From: Pseudomonadales bacterium
GTDB lineage: Bacteria > Pseudomonadota > Gammaproteobacteria > Pseudomonadales > Azotimanducaceae
Direction: 5' to 3'
Length of the DNA: 54,498 nucleotides
Assembly (NCBI GenBank): GCA_028277965.1
Contig: JANQFF010000268.1
Location: 1 to 54,498, forward strand
The notes beneath the pieces were generated by a model that saw only the letters and a list, made by a program, of their open reading frames with translations, searched no databases and was not told the origin of the DNA. A program made the translations under genes and the position numbers. Positions 25,378 to 33,462 of the stretch are shown here, piece by piece. Each line of letters begins with the position of its first letter. Position 1 is the first letter of the stretch.

Positions 25378-26015
25378 CAGAATCGCGCCGCGAGAGATTG
25401 ATAGGCAAGCCTAATGGTCTCGGCCTGATGCGGCAACTTTATGAACCCGTGGTAGTGACCTTCAGGATTGATAATCACAATCTGCCCACTGTGATCCATC
25501 GTGTAGCGTCCGTCCGGGGTGGGTACCTTGGCAAAAGCCACATTGACCTGCTGTGCAAACACTCCGGTTGCCGCGATATCCCCCCGCACACCCAGGAACG
25601 ATGGCGAAAACGCACTGACGTAAGACTGCAGCTGTTCAGAGGTATCCCTTTCCGGGTCGACGCTGACGAGCACACCCCTGAACCCGTCCGCAAGTTCAGG
25701 GTCAGCCTGGCGCATCTGCCGCTCAGCCTGCCCCATCTCACTCATGGTTGTGGGACAGATATCCGGGCAATGAGTAAACCCGAAAAAAAGAAAAGACCAC
25801 TTCCCCTTCAGAGATTCGTTATCAAACGCGGCGCCGGTGTGGTCTTCCAGGCTGAACGAAGCCACATCGCGGGGTCGGGGCATGACGAATACTCCGCGGT
25901 CCCGCAATTCTTCATCCGATAGCTCAGGCGTCTGCAGCGTCGTGTACACAAACGCGCCCAGCACGAGACTTATGAAAACGACACACAGAAGGACTGTTCG
26001 ACCTACAGGGCTCAT
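25377..26015 (-). CDS. SCO1/SenC-family copper-binding protein
   Basis: 212 residues. An N-terminal signal anchor (TVLLCVVFISLVLGAFVYT) leads into a thioredoxin-like domain with the copper-binding CPDIC motif (THCPDICPTT) and a distal His in MDHSGQIVIINPEG. It delivers copper to the CuA site of cytochrome oxidase subunit II. The gene lies 12 nt after ctaB. Its TGA at 25377-25379 shares the A with the proposed ATT start of egtB. Confidence 0.93.
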   Translation of the reverse strand: MSPVGRTVLLCVVFISLVLGAFVYTTLQTPELSDEELRDRGVFVMPRPRDVASFSLEDHTGAAFDNESLKGKWSFLFFGFTHCPDICPTTMSEMGQAERQMRQADPELADGFRGVLVSVDPERDTSEQLQSYVSAFSPSFLGVRGDIAATGVFAQQVNVAFAKVPTPDGRYTMDHSGQIVIINPEGHYHGFIKLPHQAETIRLAYQSLAARF

Positions 26016-26027
26016 GACAATGAGGTG

Positions 26028-26933
26028 TTATGCCAGCAGGCTGCTGAGACTGATCAGCGCGTAATGGTCAACGAGTAAAAACGCGAACAACAGACCCAGG
26101 TAGAGAATGCTGTACCGGAAGGTTTGCATGGGTGCTGCCGGATTGTTGTTACGCAACAATACAACCGCCCAATACATGAATCCCCCACCAAGGACAATCG
26201 CGCCTGCCAGATAAATGAGCCCTGACATCCCGATGAGGACCGGCAGTACCGTCGAGAGCACGAGAATCACGGTATATAGAAGAATGTGCAACCGGGTGTA
26301 GGAATCGCCATGTGTAACCGGGAGCATTGGCACACCCGCCTCGGCATATTCTTCTTTGCGGTCGAGAGCAAGCGCCCAGAAATGGGGAGGCGTCCAGGCA
26401 AAGATGATCAGAACAAGAAGCAGACCACCTGCATCCACGCTGTTGGTCACCGCTGTCCACCCAAACAGGGGCGGCGCTGCTCCGAACAGACCACCAATCA
26501 CTATGTTCTGAGGTGTCGCCCGTTTCAGGAAAAACGTATAAATCAGGCCGTAGCCAACCCAGGACGCAAGATTCAGCCACGCTGTCAGCGGGTTGACGGC
26601 AAACCAGAGTATTACCATTCCCACGATGCCGATCGTTGCCGAGAAGACAACCCCCTGCACGGTACTCACCCTTCCCGACGCCACTGGTCGGTGCTGCGTT
26701 CGGGCCATCCTGGCATCAATATGGGCATCTGCCAGGTGGTTGACGACAGCCGCAGAGCCTGCAACCAGGCCAATACCTACAAGTCCGAAAACGATGGTCT
26801 CGAGAGCAACCATCCCGGGTGTCGCAAGGAACATACCCACGAGCGCACAGAGCAGCATGAGCAGAACCACACGTGGTTTGCACATCTCATAAAAGTCACG
26901 CCAGCCGGCGCGCGCCGCTACCAGTTCACTCAT
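26028..26933 (-). CDS. ctaB: Protohaem IX farnesyltransferase (haem o synthase)
   Basis: 301 residues with many hydrophobic helices. UbiA-family Asp motif: NHLADAHIDARMARTQHRPV. The second motif is AWTPPHFWALALDRKEEYAEAGVPMLPVTHG. It adds a farnesyl chain to haem b to make haem o, the precursor of haem a. Gene order places it between the small assembly-like gene and SCO1, where many gammaproteobacteria also carry ctaA. That gene is missing here. Confidence 0.95.
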   Translation of the reverse strand: MSELVAARAGWRDFYEMCKPRVVLLMLLCALVGMFLATPGMVALETIVFGLVGIGLVAGSAAVVNHLADAHIDARMARTQHRPVASGRVSTVQGVVFSATIGIVGMVILWFAVNPLTAWLNLASWVGYGLIYTFFLKRATPQNIVIGGLFGAAPPLFGWTAVTNSVDAGGLLLVLIIFAWTPPHFWALALDRKEEYAEAGVPMLPVTHGDSYTRLHILLYTVILVLSTVLPVLIGMSGLIYLAGAIVLGGGFMYWAVVLLRNNNPAAPMQTFRYSILYLGLLFAFLLVDHYALISLSSLLA

Positions 26934-27004
26934 AGATTCCCCGAATCGGAATATTTCTTATATGGGGTGATTCGATTTTACTGGAACCATCCATTTGAGC
27001 AACT

Positions 27005-27508
27005 TCACCCGATCTGTGACAGCTTGAGCAACCGTTTGAGGTCTTCGAGTATGCCCTCCGGCGAAACCGCGAGCGGGTAGTAAAAAACGAGATTACCCAG
27101 CGGATCTACGATGTATACCCCTTCCGCAAGCCGTGTCCTGGGAACGAAAGGTATTGTCTGTAGGCCTTCCACCGCGAGTTGAGGTGATTCCGCCGTGAGG
27201 GTGATGCCCCGCCGAACCCGGCCGGCTTCCCGGTTGAGCAGCACGTGGACTGACCGTAGCGATACCAGATCCTCGTTGCACCTTGAGTTACATTGCTCCG
27301 CGTATATCCACAGCCACCACTTCTCCTGCCACTCACTGTCCGGCCAACCGATTTTTTCACGCGTCGTATGTGGTTCGACAAACGCGCCATGATTGGTTGT
27401 GTTCCATACACCATCACTCTGTGCCAGATAGAAAAGCAGATACGCGCCGCCCACTGAGGCGAGTCCAATCGCGAATATCATGAGGAACTGTCTGCGGGAA
27501 CCGTTCAT
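27005..27508 (-). CDS. Small membrane protein of the cytochrome oxidase cluster
   Basis: 167 residues from the ATG at 27508, whose ATGA overlaps the SURF1 stop; GGGAG lies 8 nt upstream. One N-terminal transmembrane helix (FLMIFAIGLASVGGAYLLFYL), then a thioredoxin-like periplasmic part with NREAGRVRRGITL and GVYIVDPLGNLVFYYP. It matches the uncharacterised membrane protein that sits between SURF1 and ctaA/ctaB in proteobacterial oxidase operons. A CNSRC pair could be redox active, but its role is unproven. Confidence 0.75.
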   Translation of the reverse strand: MNGSRRQFLMIFAIGLASVGGAYLLFYLAQSDGVWNTTNHGAFVEPHTTREKIGWPDSEWQEKWWLWIYAEQCNSRCNEDLVSLRSVHVLLNREAGRVRRGITLTAESPQLAVEGLQTIPFVPRTRLAEGVYIVDPLGNLVFYYPLAVSPEGILEDLKRLLKLSQIG

Positions 27509-28206
27509 GTGATTTCTCCCTGGTGACGCCTGCCGAACCAGACGTATCCCACGACCAGAACCAGCGTCAGACCAAACCACGTGGCCGCGTACCCGCGGTG
27601 ACGGTCGGGGTCGAACACTTCCGCAAACGGGGCCGGATCGCTAACGCCTGCCTGCCCTTCTTCCAGACGGATTTCCGCGGCGACCGCAGAAACCAGCGAC
27701 GCCATGTTTGTGATGTCGAGCTGCTGCACCCTCAACGGCCATTCAGAAGCCCACTCATCCTCTTTGAACAACGGTGGTAATCCCGTAAACGGCCAGACAA
27801 TACCTTCGAGTGTCACCCTCTCACCGGGTGTATCGACCTCGGGCACCTTTGACCGCGCTTCACCACCGCCGACGAAACCCCGATTCACCAGGTAGCGCAC
27901 TCCGTCATCCGTCACAAACACTGAAACCACCCAATAACCCACCTCACCTTCAGATACCCGGTTATCCACCAGAAACATCTCGTGGCCATAACGGCCGGTC
28001 AGACGCACTCGAAGAAAGGCGGGCAACGTTTCGCTCACCTTGGGTTCAGCCGGACGAGCAGTGAGACTTTCGAGGTAACCTTCATACAACTGCGTCTTGT
28101 AGGACGCCCGGTTCAACTGCCAGATCCCCAGCGAGACGGTCAGAAGAGATACAACGGCGACGAGAATCGTGAACTTCCATCCGGGATTGAATCGTGCTCT
28201 CGTCAT
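27505..28206 (-). CDS. SURF1-family cytochrome oxidase assembly protein
   Basis: 233 residues. Two transmembrane helices, at the N-terminus (FTILVAVVSLLTVSLGIWQL) and near the C-terminus (TWFGLTLVLVVGYVWFG), with the family pattern GIWQLNRA, VDNRVSEGEVGYWV and LVNRGFVGGG. It assists haem a insertion into subunit I. It is divergent from the DUF2909 gene across a 44-bp gap that holds a perfect dyad. Confidence 0.92.
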   Translation of the reverse strand: MTRARFNPGWKFTILVAVVSLLTVSLGIWQLNRASYKTQLYEGYLESLTARPAEPKVSETLPAFLRVRLTGRYGHEMFLVDNRVSEGEVGYWVVSVFVTDDGVRYLVNRGFVGGGEARSKVPEVDTPGERVTLEGIVWPFTGLPPLFKEDEWASEWPLRVQQLDITNMASLVSAVAAEIRLEEGQAGVSDPAPFAEVFDPDRHRGYAATWFGLTLVLVVGYVWFGRRHQGEIT

Positions 28207-28216
28207 GATGATCGTT

Positions 28217-28239
28217 TACAGTGCATTGCCCTCACTGTA
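28217..28239. promoter_or_regulatory. Perfect 7-bp dyad between SURF1 and the DUF2909 gene
   Basis: TACAGTG, nine spacer bases, CACTGTA. It fills half of the gap between the divergent SURF1 and DUF2909 starts. It has the same arm spacing (N9) as the dyad at 13569-13593 but a different sequence. An operator for a dimeric regulator is plausible. Confidence 0.5.
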
Positions 28240-28250
28240 CCAAGTCCATC

Positions 28251-28499
28251 GTGCTGAAAACCCTTATCGTGATCCTGCTTATCGGGGTCGTCATCAGTCT
28301 CTTCACAGGTCTGACGTTTCTGTTCAAAGATACCGATCGGTCAGATTCAAGGCGAACATGGTACGCCCTCGGCGTGCGCCTGACGCTTGCAGCCCTGCTG
28401 GTGACAACCGTTGTTTACGGCTTATGGACCGGTGAGCTCCAGTTTGGAACCAACGCGCCCTGGCATAACCATGATCAGCCAACGGAGGATCGCGGCTAA
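28251..28499 (+). CDS. Twin-transmembrane protein (DUF2909)
   Basis: 82 residues from a GTG at 28251, which gives the usual family start MLKTLIVILLIGVVISLFTG; a GTG at 28221 would start inside the dyad. Two membrane helices with a charged loop (FKDTDRSDSRRTWYALGVRL) followed by LTLAALLVTTVVYGLWTG. This small protein often lies next to cytochrome oxidase genes in gammaproteobacteria; function unknown. The last codons and stop (CGC GGC TAA) come from a REP-type unit. Confidence 0.8.
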   Translation: MLKTLIVILLIGVVISLFTGLTFLFKDTDRSDSRRTWYALGVRLTLAALLVTTVVYGLWTGELQFGTNAPWHNHDQPTEDRG

Positions 28500-28546
28500 A
28501 GTCACGAATCTGCCTACCTGGCGTAGAAGCGGCTTTAGCCGCGATC
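28488..28546. repeat. REP-type inverted pair between DUF2909 and ctaE
   Basis: GATCGCGGCTAAAG (28488-28501) and its exact inverse CTTTAGCCGCGATC (28533-28546) are 31 bp apart. The first unit encodes the end of the DUF2909 gene. The pair sits between convergent genes and may act as a transcription stop for both. Confidence 0.8.
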
Positions 28547-28551
28547 TGACC

Positions 28552-29478
28552 TCATATCACGTAGACGAAAATAAAGAGACCCACCCAGACGACATCAACA
28601 AAGTGCCAGTACCAGCTGGCCGCCTCGAACCCGAAGCAGTCTTCAGGCTGAAAGTGATCTTTGAGCGACCGGAAGAACTGAACCAGCAGGATGATGGTAC
28701 CCAGGGTCACGTGGAACCCGTGGAACCCGGTCAGGATGAAAAAGGTCGATCCGTATATCCCGCTACCGAGTGTCAGCCCCATGTCCTGGTAGGCAACCAC
28801 ATATTCTTCAACCTGCAGGATCAGAAATACAATGCCCAGCACCACGGTGATGCCCAGCCAGGTGATCAGTTTCTGACGGTTTTTCTCCTTGATCGCGAGG
28901 TGGGCGATATGAACGGTGAAACTCGATGTGATCAGAATGATGGTGTTCCACAGCGGCAAGTAGCTGAGCCAGCTACCGACGTCCGAAAACCGCGGCGCTG
29001 CCATGCTTTCACCCGGATTCGGGAACAACCCCGGATCAGGGTTGGCCACAACCGGCCACGCAGGTTCGAATTCCGGCCAGAGATATTCACCCGTCAGGGC
29101 TTTGGCCCCATCCCCACCGATCCAGGACACCGCCAGGACACGGACGTAGAAAAGCGCGCCGAAGAAGGCTGCAAAAAACATCACTTCCGAGAATATGAAC
29201 CAACCCATACCCCAGACGTAACTCCGCTTGAGAACCGCATTCGCCAGGCCTTCCTGGTTTTCGGCGATCACTTTTGCGTACCAGAAGTAGAGAACCAGCG
29301 CGACAATGCCAAAGCCGATGATCGTCTGGGTCCAGCTGGCCGGTTCGCCAGCCCTGGTTGCGTTCAGCCACGCGCCAAAACCCGTCAGCATCAACATCAC
29401 GCCGAAAGCGAGCACCACCGGGTACCAGCCGCTGTGCGGCACGTAATACACCGAGGAGTCTTTTGAAGCATCAGCCAT
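28552..29478 (-). CDS. ctaE: Cytochrome c oxidase subunit III
   Basis: 308 residues with several membrane helices. Family signatures: RRSYVWGMGWFIFSEVMFF-like segment (here LKRSYVWGMGWFIFSEVMFF, helix 3 region), WNTIILITSSFTVH and the final HFVDVVWVGLFIFVYVI. It stabilises the oxidase core and binds lipids. Its ATG overlaps the ctaG stop codon (TAATG), so it is coupled to the assembly gene. Confidence 0.96.
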   Translation of the reverse strand: MADASKDSSVYYVPHSGWYPVVLAFGVMLMLTGFGAWLNATRAGEPASWTQTIIGFGIVALVLYFWYAKVIAENQEGLANAVLKRSYVWGMGWFIFSEVMFFAAFFGALFYVRVLAVSWIGGDGAKALTGEYLWPEFEPAWPVVANPDPGLFPNPGESMAAPRFSDVGSWLSYLPLWNTIILITSSFTVHIAHLAIKEKNRQKLITWLGITVVLGIVFLILQVEEYVVAYQDMGLTLGSGIYGSTFFILTGFHGFHVTLGTIILLVQFFRSLKDHFQPEDCFGFEAASWYWHFVDVVWVGLFIFVYVI

Positions 29479-30032
29479 TACTCACCTCCCGTGACGAGAT
29501 CTTGTGCGCTGTCGGTGACATCAAACAACGCGTAGCTTAGATTGATGGATTGAACGTTCTTGGGTAAGTCCCGATCCACAATGAAACGCATGGGCATCGC
29601 GACTTTCTCTCCCGGCATCAGCAGCTGCTGGTTGAAGCAGAAACACTCCGTCTTGTGGAAGTATTCTGCTGCCGCGACAGGGACCAGTGAAGGTATCGCC
29701 TGTCCCACCATCGGGCGGTCAGACGTATTGTGAACGAAGAAGCTGACCTCTTTGAGCTGGCCTGGATGCACACGAACGGCGCCCTTCTCCGGCCAGAATC
29801 CCCAGGTCATCCCGCCATGGGTATTGGTCAGGAAACTCACCTTTATGAGCCTGGATGTGTCCGGGGTGGTTGAGGCGGGTTCGTAAACGTATGGTCCACC
29901 CGTTTTTCCGTTCATCCCCGTGATCTCACAGAACACGTCATACAAAGGCACCAATGCCCAGGCAAACAGCGCCATCCCGCCCACGATGAAGAGCGATTGG
30001 CGAACGGTGCGTTTTACGCCGGCCTCATTCAT
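29478..30032 (-). CDS. ctaG: Cytochrome c oxidase assembly protein CtaG/Cox11
   Basis: 184 residues: one N-terminal transmembrane helix (SLFIVGGMALFAWALVPLYDVFC) and a periplasmic immunoglobulin-like domain with the copper-binding CFCFNQQ motif and the conserved EPASTTPD and SDRPMVGQAIPSLVP segments. It donates copper to the CuB site of subunit I. The start lies 1 nt after the ctaD stop, and its own stop overlaps the ctaE start. Confidence 0.95.
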   Translation of the reverse strand: MNEAGVKRTVRQSLFIVGGMALFAWALVPLYDVFCEITGMNGKTGGPYVYEPASTTPDTSRLIKVSFLTNTHGGMTWGFWPEKGAVRVHPGQLKEVSFFVHNTSDRPMVGQAIPSLVPVAAAEYFHKTECFCFNQQLLMPGEKVAMPMRFIVDRDLPKNVQSINLSYALFDVTDSAQDLVTGGE

Positions 30033-30033
30033 A

Positions 30034-31650
30034 TCAGGTGTGCGCTTCCTCTTCGGTCACAACCGGCGGATGCGTGAAGCTGTGATAAGGCGCAGGTGAA
30101 GGCAGTGTCCACTCGAGACCATGAGCCCCATCCCAGGCGCGCGCCTCAGCTTTCTTGCCTGCCCGGATGCCATGGATCAGTACATATAAGAAGAACACCT
30201 GGGCGAACCCGAATATGAAAGCGCCGATGCTGGACAGCATATTGAAATCAGCAAACTGCAACGCGTAATCGGGAATCCGTCTGGGCATGCCAGCGAGCCC
30301 GGAAAAATGCTGCGGAAAAAACGTGATGTTCACCCCAATGAAGGAAAGCCAGAAGTGCAGCTTCCCGAGCGATTCGTTGTACATACGACCGGTCCACTTC
30401 GGGAACCAGAAGTACACCGCGGCGTATATGGAAAACAGCGCACCCGGTACCAGCACATAGTGAAAGTGCGCAACCACAAAGTAGGTGTCGTGGTATTGAT
30501 AGTCCGCTGGAGTGATCGCAAGCATCAGGCCCGAGAATCCACCAATCGTAAACAGAACAACAAACGCTATTGCGAATAGCATTGGCGTTTCGAAGGTCAT
30601 GGATCCTCGCCACATGGTCGATATCCAGTTGAATACCTTCACCCCCGTCGGGACCGCGATCAGCATTGTGGAATACATGAAGAAGAGCTGACCCGCGAGA
30701 GGCATCCCAACCGTGAACATGTGGTGCGCCCAAACGATAAACGACAGAAACGCGATCGATGCCACCGCATAGACCATCGAGTCGTATCCGAACAGCTGCT
30801 TGCGGGCGAACGCGGGGATTACATGCGAGATCACGCCGAATGCGGGCAGGATCATGATGTACACCTCCGGATGTCCGAAGAACCAGAAGATGTGCTGGAA
30901 CAGAACCGGATCACCGCCACCGGCAGCGTTGAAGAAACTCGTATCGAAATGAATGTCGAAGAGCATCATCGTCACCGCACCGGCCAGGACCGGCATGACC
31001 GCGAGCAGGAGATAGGCAGTGATCAGCCAGGTCCAGACAAACATCGGCATCTTCATGAGAGTCATCCCGGGAGCCCGCATGTTCAGGATTGTCGCGATGA
31101 TATTGATGCTGCCCATGATGGATGAGGCGCCCATCATGTGGACCGCAAAGATGAAGTACGTGACCGAGTCCGGCGCGTAGGTTGTCGAAAGCGGGGCGTA
31201 GAAAGTCCACCCGAAGTTCGGACCGCCACCCTCCATGAACAGGGTTGCGATCATCATTCCAAAGGCAAATGGCAGTATCCAGAACGACAGGTTGTTCATC
31301 CTGGGTAATGCCATGTCGGGGGCACCAACCTGCATCGGCAGCAACCAGTTTGCGAGACCCACAAAAGCCGGCATGATTGCGCCAAAAACCATGATGAGAC
31401 CGTGGTTGGTCGTCATCTGGTTGAAGAACTCGGGATTGATGAACTGCAGGCCCGGTTGAAAGAGCTCGGTTCGGATGATGAGCGCAAGCAGGCCGCCCAC
31501 CATCAGCATCAGAAAACTGAACCACAGGTACAGCGTGCCAATATCTTTGTGGTTGGTGGTGAACAGCCACCTTGAGAGGCCTTTGGCGGGGCCATGGTCA
31601 TGATGGTCGTCGTGATGATCTGTTACTTGATCGAGAGTCGCTTCGCTCAT
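30034..31650 (-). CDS. ctaD: Cytochrome c oxidase subunit I (haem-copper oxidase)
   Basis: 538 residues with 12 predicted membrane helices. Haem and CuB ligands are in place: TTNHGLIMVFGAIMP, FFGHPEVYIMILPAFG with the Tyr of the His-Tyr cross-link, AHHMFTVGMP and HFHYVLVPGALF. K- and D-channel residues fit an A-type oxidase, consistent with aa3-type chemistry. AAGGA lies 5 nt before the ATG, 8 nt after ctaC. No ctaA is nearby to make haem a, so the haem type depends on a gene elsewhere. Confidence 0.97.
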   Translation of the reverse strand: MSEATLDQVTDHHDDHHDHGPAKGLSRWLFTTNHKDIGTLYLWFSFLMLMVGGLLALIIRTELFQPGLQFINPEFFNQMTTNHGLIMVFGAIMPAFVGLANWLLPMQVGAPDMALPRMNNLSFWILPFAFGMMIATLFMEGGGPNFGWTFYAPLSTTYAPDSVTYFIFAVHMMGASSIMGSINIIATILNMRAPGMTLMKMPMFVWTWLITAYLLLAVMPVLAGAVTMMLFDIHFDTSFFNAAGGGDPVLFQHIFWFFGHPEVYIMILPAFGVISHVIPAFARKQLFGYDSMVYAVASIAFLSFIVWAHHMFTVGMPLAGQLFFMYSTMLIAVPTGVKVFNWISTMWRGSMTFETPMLFAIAFVVLFTIGGFSGLMLAITPADYQYHDTYFVVAHFHYVLVPGALFSIYAAVYFWFPKWTGRMYNESLGKLHFWLSFIGVNITFFPQHFSGLAGMPRRIPDYALQFADFNMLSSIGAFIFGFAQVFFLYVLIHGIRAGKKAEARAWDGAHGLEWTLPSPAPYHSFTHPPVVTEEEAHT

Positions 31651-31658
31651 GATGTTCC

Positions 31659-32813
31659 TTAGTTTCCAGCCGCCTGGTCCTGAATGGCAATGACGTCCCG
31701 TGGCTGGGTTGTGTCACCCGCGTTGTTGCCCCAGGAATGCCGTTCGTAATGCACCACCGCCGCAACCTGAGCTGCGTCCAGCTGCTTGCCGAATGCCTGC
31801 ATGGAAGTACCGGGCACACCGTCAAGCACCATGCGAATGTGTTCGTCACGCGGGCCCGTTGCTACAGGAGTGCCAACCAGCGAAGGAAATACCGGTGGCA
31901 CACCCCGGCCGTTCGCCTGGTGGCACGACGCACAGAACGTGTTGTAAACCGATTCACCTTCCGCCATCAGCTCTTCGCCTGTGAACGTTTTCGAGAGATT
32001 CTCAACGCGTATGGCCTCGCGCTCGACTTCTTCGGCATACCAGGCATCAAACGCGTCTTCCTCCATGACCTCGACCACAACAGGCATGAAGCCGTGGTCC
32101 TTGCCACAAAGTTCAGCGCACTGGCCGCGGTATATCCCCGGTTCAGGAACGATCGTCCAGAGCTCATTCAACATACCTGGGACAGCATCTCTTTTGATCC
32201 CGAAATCAGGTATCCACCAGGCGTGAATGACATCTTCAGCCGTCACCAGGAAACGGACCTTGCGGTTGGCAGGGATACGGAGCGGATTGTCGACTTCCAG
32301 CAGATAGTTTTCGCCTTTCTCAGCCTTGTCGTTTATTTCGTCCTGTGTGGTGGACATGTTGGAAAAGAATGAAAACGTCCGGTTGTAGTCGTCATCGAGA
32401 TACTTGTACTGCCACTTCCACTGATACCCACGGACCTCCACTGTCATGTCTTCACCGCCGGTGTCATACATGGCGATCAACACCTGGGTCGCTGGTACCG
32501 CCATGGCCACCAGGATGATGATCGGGACAATTGTCCAGATGATTTCGAGCTGCGTGTTCTCGTGAAAATCAGCGGGTTCGTGTCCCGCTGCCCGCCTGTG
32601 TTTGATGATGGAGACGAACATCACGCTGAAAACCACAGCACCAATCACACAACATATGATGAAGATGAGCATGTGAAGGTCGTAGATTTCACGACTGATG
32701 TCTGTGACCCCCCGGGGCATGTTCAGCTCATCAGCGAATGCCGGTGCTGCACACAGCAACAGTGCAGCGACGCTTCCAATTCTTCTGGCCAAGTTTTTCA
32801 TCACCTCGTCCAT
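31659..32813 (-). CDS. ctaC: Cytochrome c oxidase subunit II with C-terminal cytochrome c domain
   Basis: 384 residues. A signal peptide (about 5-27) precedes two membrane helices, the EVRGYQWKWQYKY motif and a CuA site (GQCAELCGKDHGFMPVVV). A cytochrome c domain is fused at the C-terminus (CASCHQANGRGV), so the enzyme is a caa3-type oxidase. An ATG at 32801 is an alternative start; both have GAGG close by. It is the first gene of the oxidase cluster, about 270 nt downstream of a good promoter. Confidence 0.94.
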   Translation of the reverse strand: MDEVMKNLARRIGSVAALLLCAAPAFADELNMPRGVTDISREIYDLHMLIFIICCVIGAVVFSVMFVSIIKHRRAAGHEPADFHENTQLEIIWTIVPIIILVAMAVPATQVLIAMYDTGGEDMTVEVRGYQWKWQYKYLDDDYNRTFSFFSNMSTTQDEINDKAEKGENYLLEVDNPLRIPANRKVRFLVTAEDVIHAWWIPDFGIKRDAVPGMLNELWTIVPEPGIYRGQCAELCGKDHGFMPVVVEVMEEDAFDAWYAEEVEREAIRVENLSKTFTGEELMAEGESVYNTFCASCHQANGRGVPPVFPSLVGTPVATGPRDEHIRMVLDGVPGTSMQAFGKQLDAAQVAAVVHYERHSWGNNAGDTTQPRDVIAIQDQAAGN

Positions 32814-33201
32814 TACCTCATCACACGACGCCCATCCAGGCGACCACGTCTAGTTTGCTTGTCCGCCGACCGCATGTCTGCCCTCTACCCTGCGCCGGGC
32901 AGTCTTTCGGAGGACAAATTGGTTGCGCTATGCGACCGGACGTACCGAATCTCGCTGCAATGCAGCATTTCCGGCTCGCGTTGTCTTTCGATTGTTGTAC
33001 GGTGAAGTACCGTGCGCCTTCAAAAACACCAGATATGCTAAAGAAGCGAAGAAATCCGGCAAACAGGCGCAGATTCAAAGGCGGCGCCATTATAACAGCG
33101 CTTTTCGGATCGGCAACTCGGACGCCGGTTTTCTGAAGGGTTTTTGTGCGCTTGCACACTATCATTCACCGCATCCGCGCAATACGCATTTTCCGCAGTT
33201 C
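32814..33201 (-). other. 388-bp gap without a gene upstream of ctaC
   Basis: I see no convincing gene. A 114-codon frame on the minus strand (32821-33165) has Cys- and Arg-rich low-similarity content, and its useful internal ATG at about 33090 overlaps the promoter's -10 box. The gap instead holds the promoter described below and a leader of about 270 nt. Confidence 0.6.
33089..33116 (-). promoter_or_regulatory. Sigma-70-type promoter for the cytochrome oxidase cluster
   Basis: On the minus strand TTGCCG (33116-33111), 16-bp spacer, TATAAT (33094-33089). Transcription would begin near 33082, giving a leader of about 270 nt before ctaC. The perfect -10 and close-to-consensus -35 make it the best promoter for the genes from ctaC to egtD, although internal promoters are possible. 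Confidence 0.65.
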
Positions 33202-33462
33202 TCAACCCTCAGGGTCGGTCAGATCCCGGATATTGAGAACACGGGGCGCGTCGTCAACCCGGGCTTTCTCGGGCCTGCCCCTTGGCACCGAGCCGCCCCC
33301 TGAAACAGGTTGTGTATCGGTATACCCGCAGGCAACACACTCACGCCGGGTTGTGTCATCTTCTGTCACCACAACCAGACGATCAGTCTCCCGGCACTGC
33401 GGGCAGACTGCCCCGGCTATGAATCTGCGTCGGACCGGGTTCCTGTGCTTGTCTTCAGTCAC
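33202..33462 (-). CDS. YheV-family zinc-ribbon protein
   Basis: 86 residues from a GTG that overlaps the aroE end by 8 nt. Two Cys pairs (VCPQCRETD and ECVACGYTD) should bind one zinc ion. This small gammaproteobacterial family has no known function. It is downstream of aroE in the same direction. Confidence 0.85.
   Translation of the reverse strand: MTEDKHRNPVRRRFIAGAVCPQCRETDRLVVVTEDDTTRRECVACGYTDTQPVSGGGSVPRGRPEKARVDDAPRVLNIRDLTDPEG

Noticed and set aside
26942-26974. Inverted repeat CGAATC-N21-GATTCG between ctaB and the preceding gene
   Set aside because: Arms are only six bases with a long spacer, and no T-tract follows; chance is a good explanation.
32821-33165. 114-codon frame upstream of ctaC
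   Set aside because: It has no family resemblance and spans the TATAAT promoter. Its internal ATG overlaps the -10 box and would not be transcribed from that promoter.
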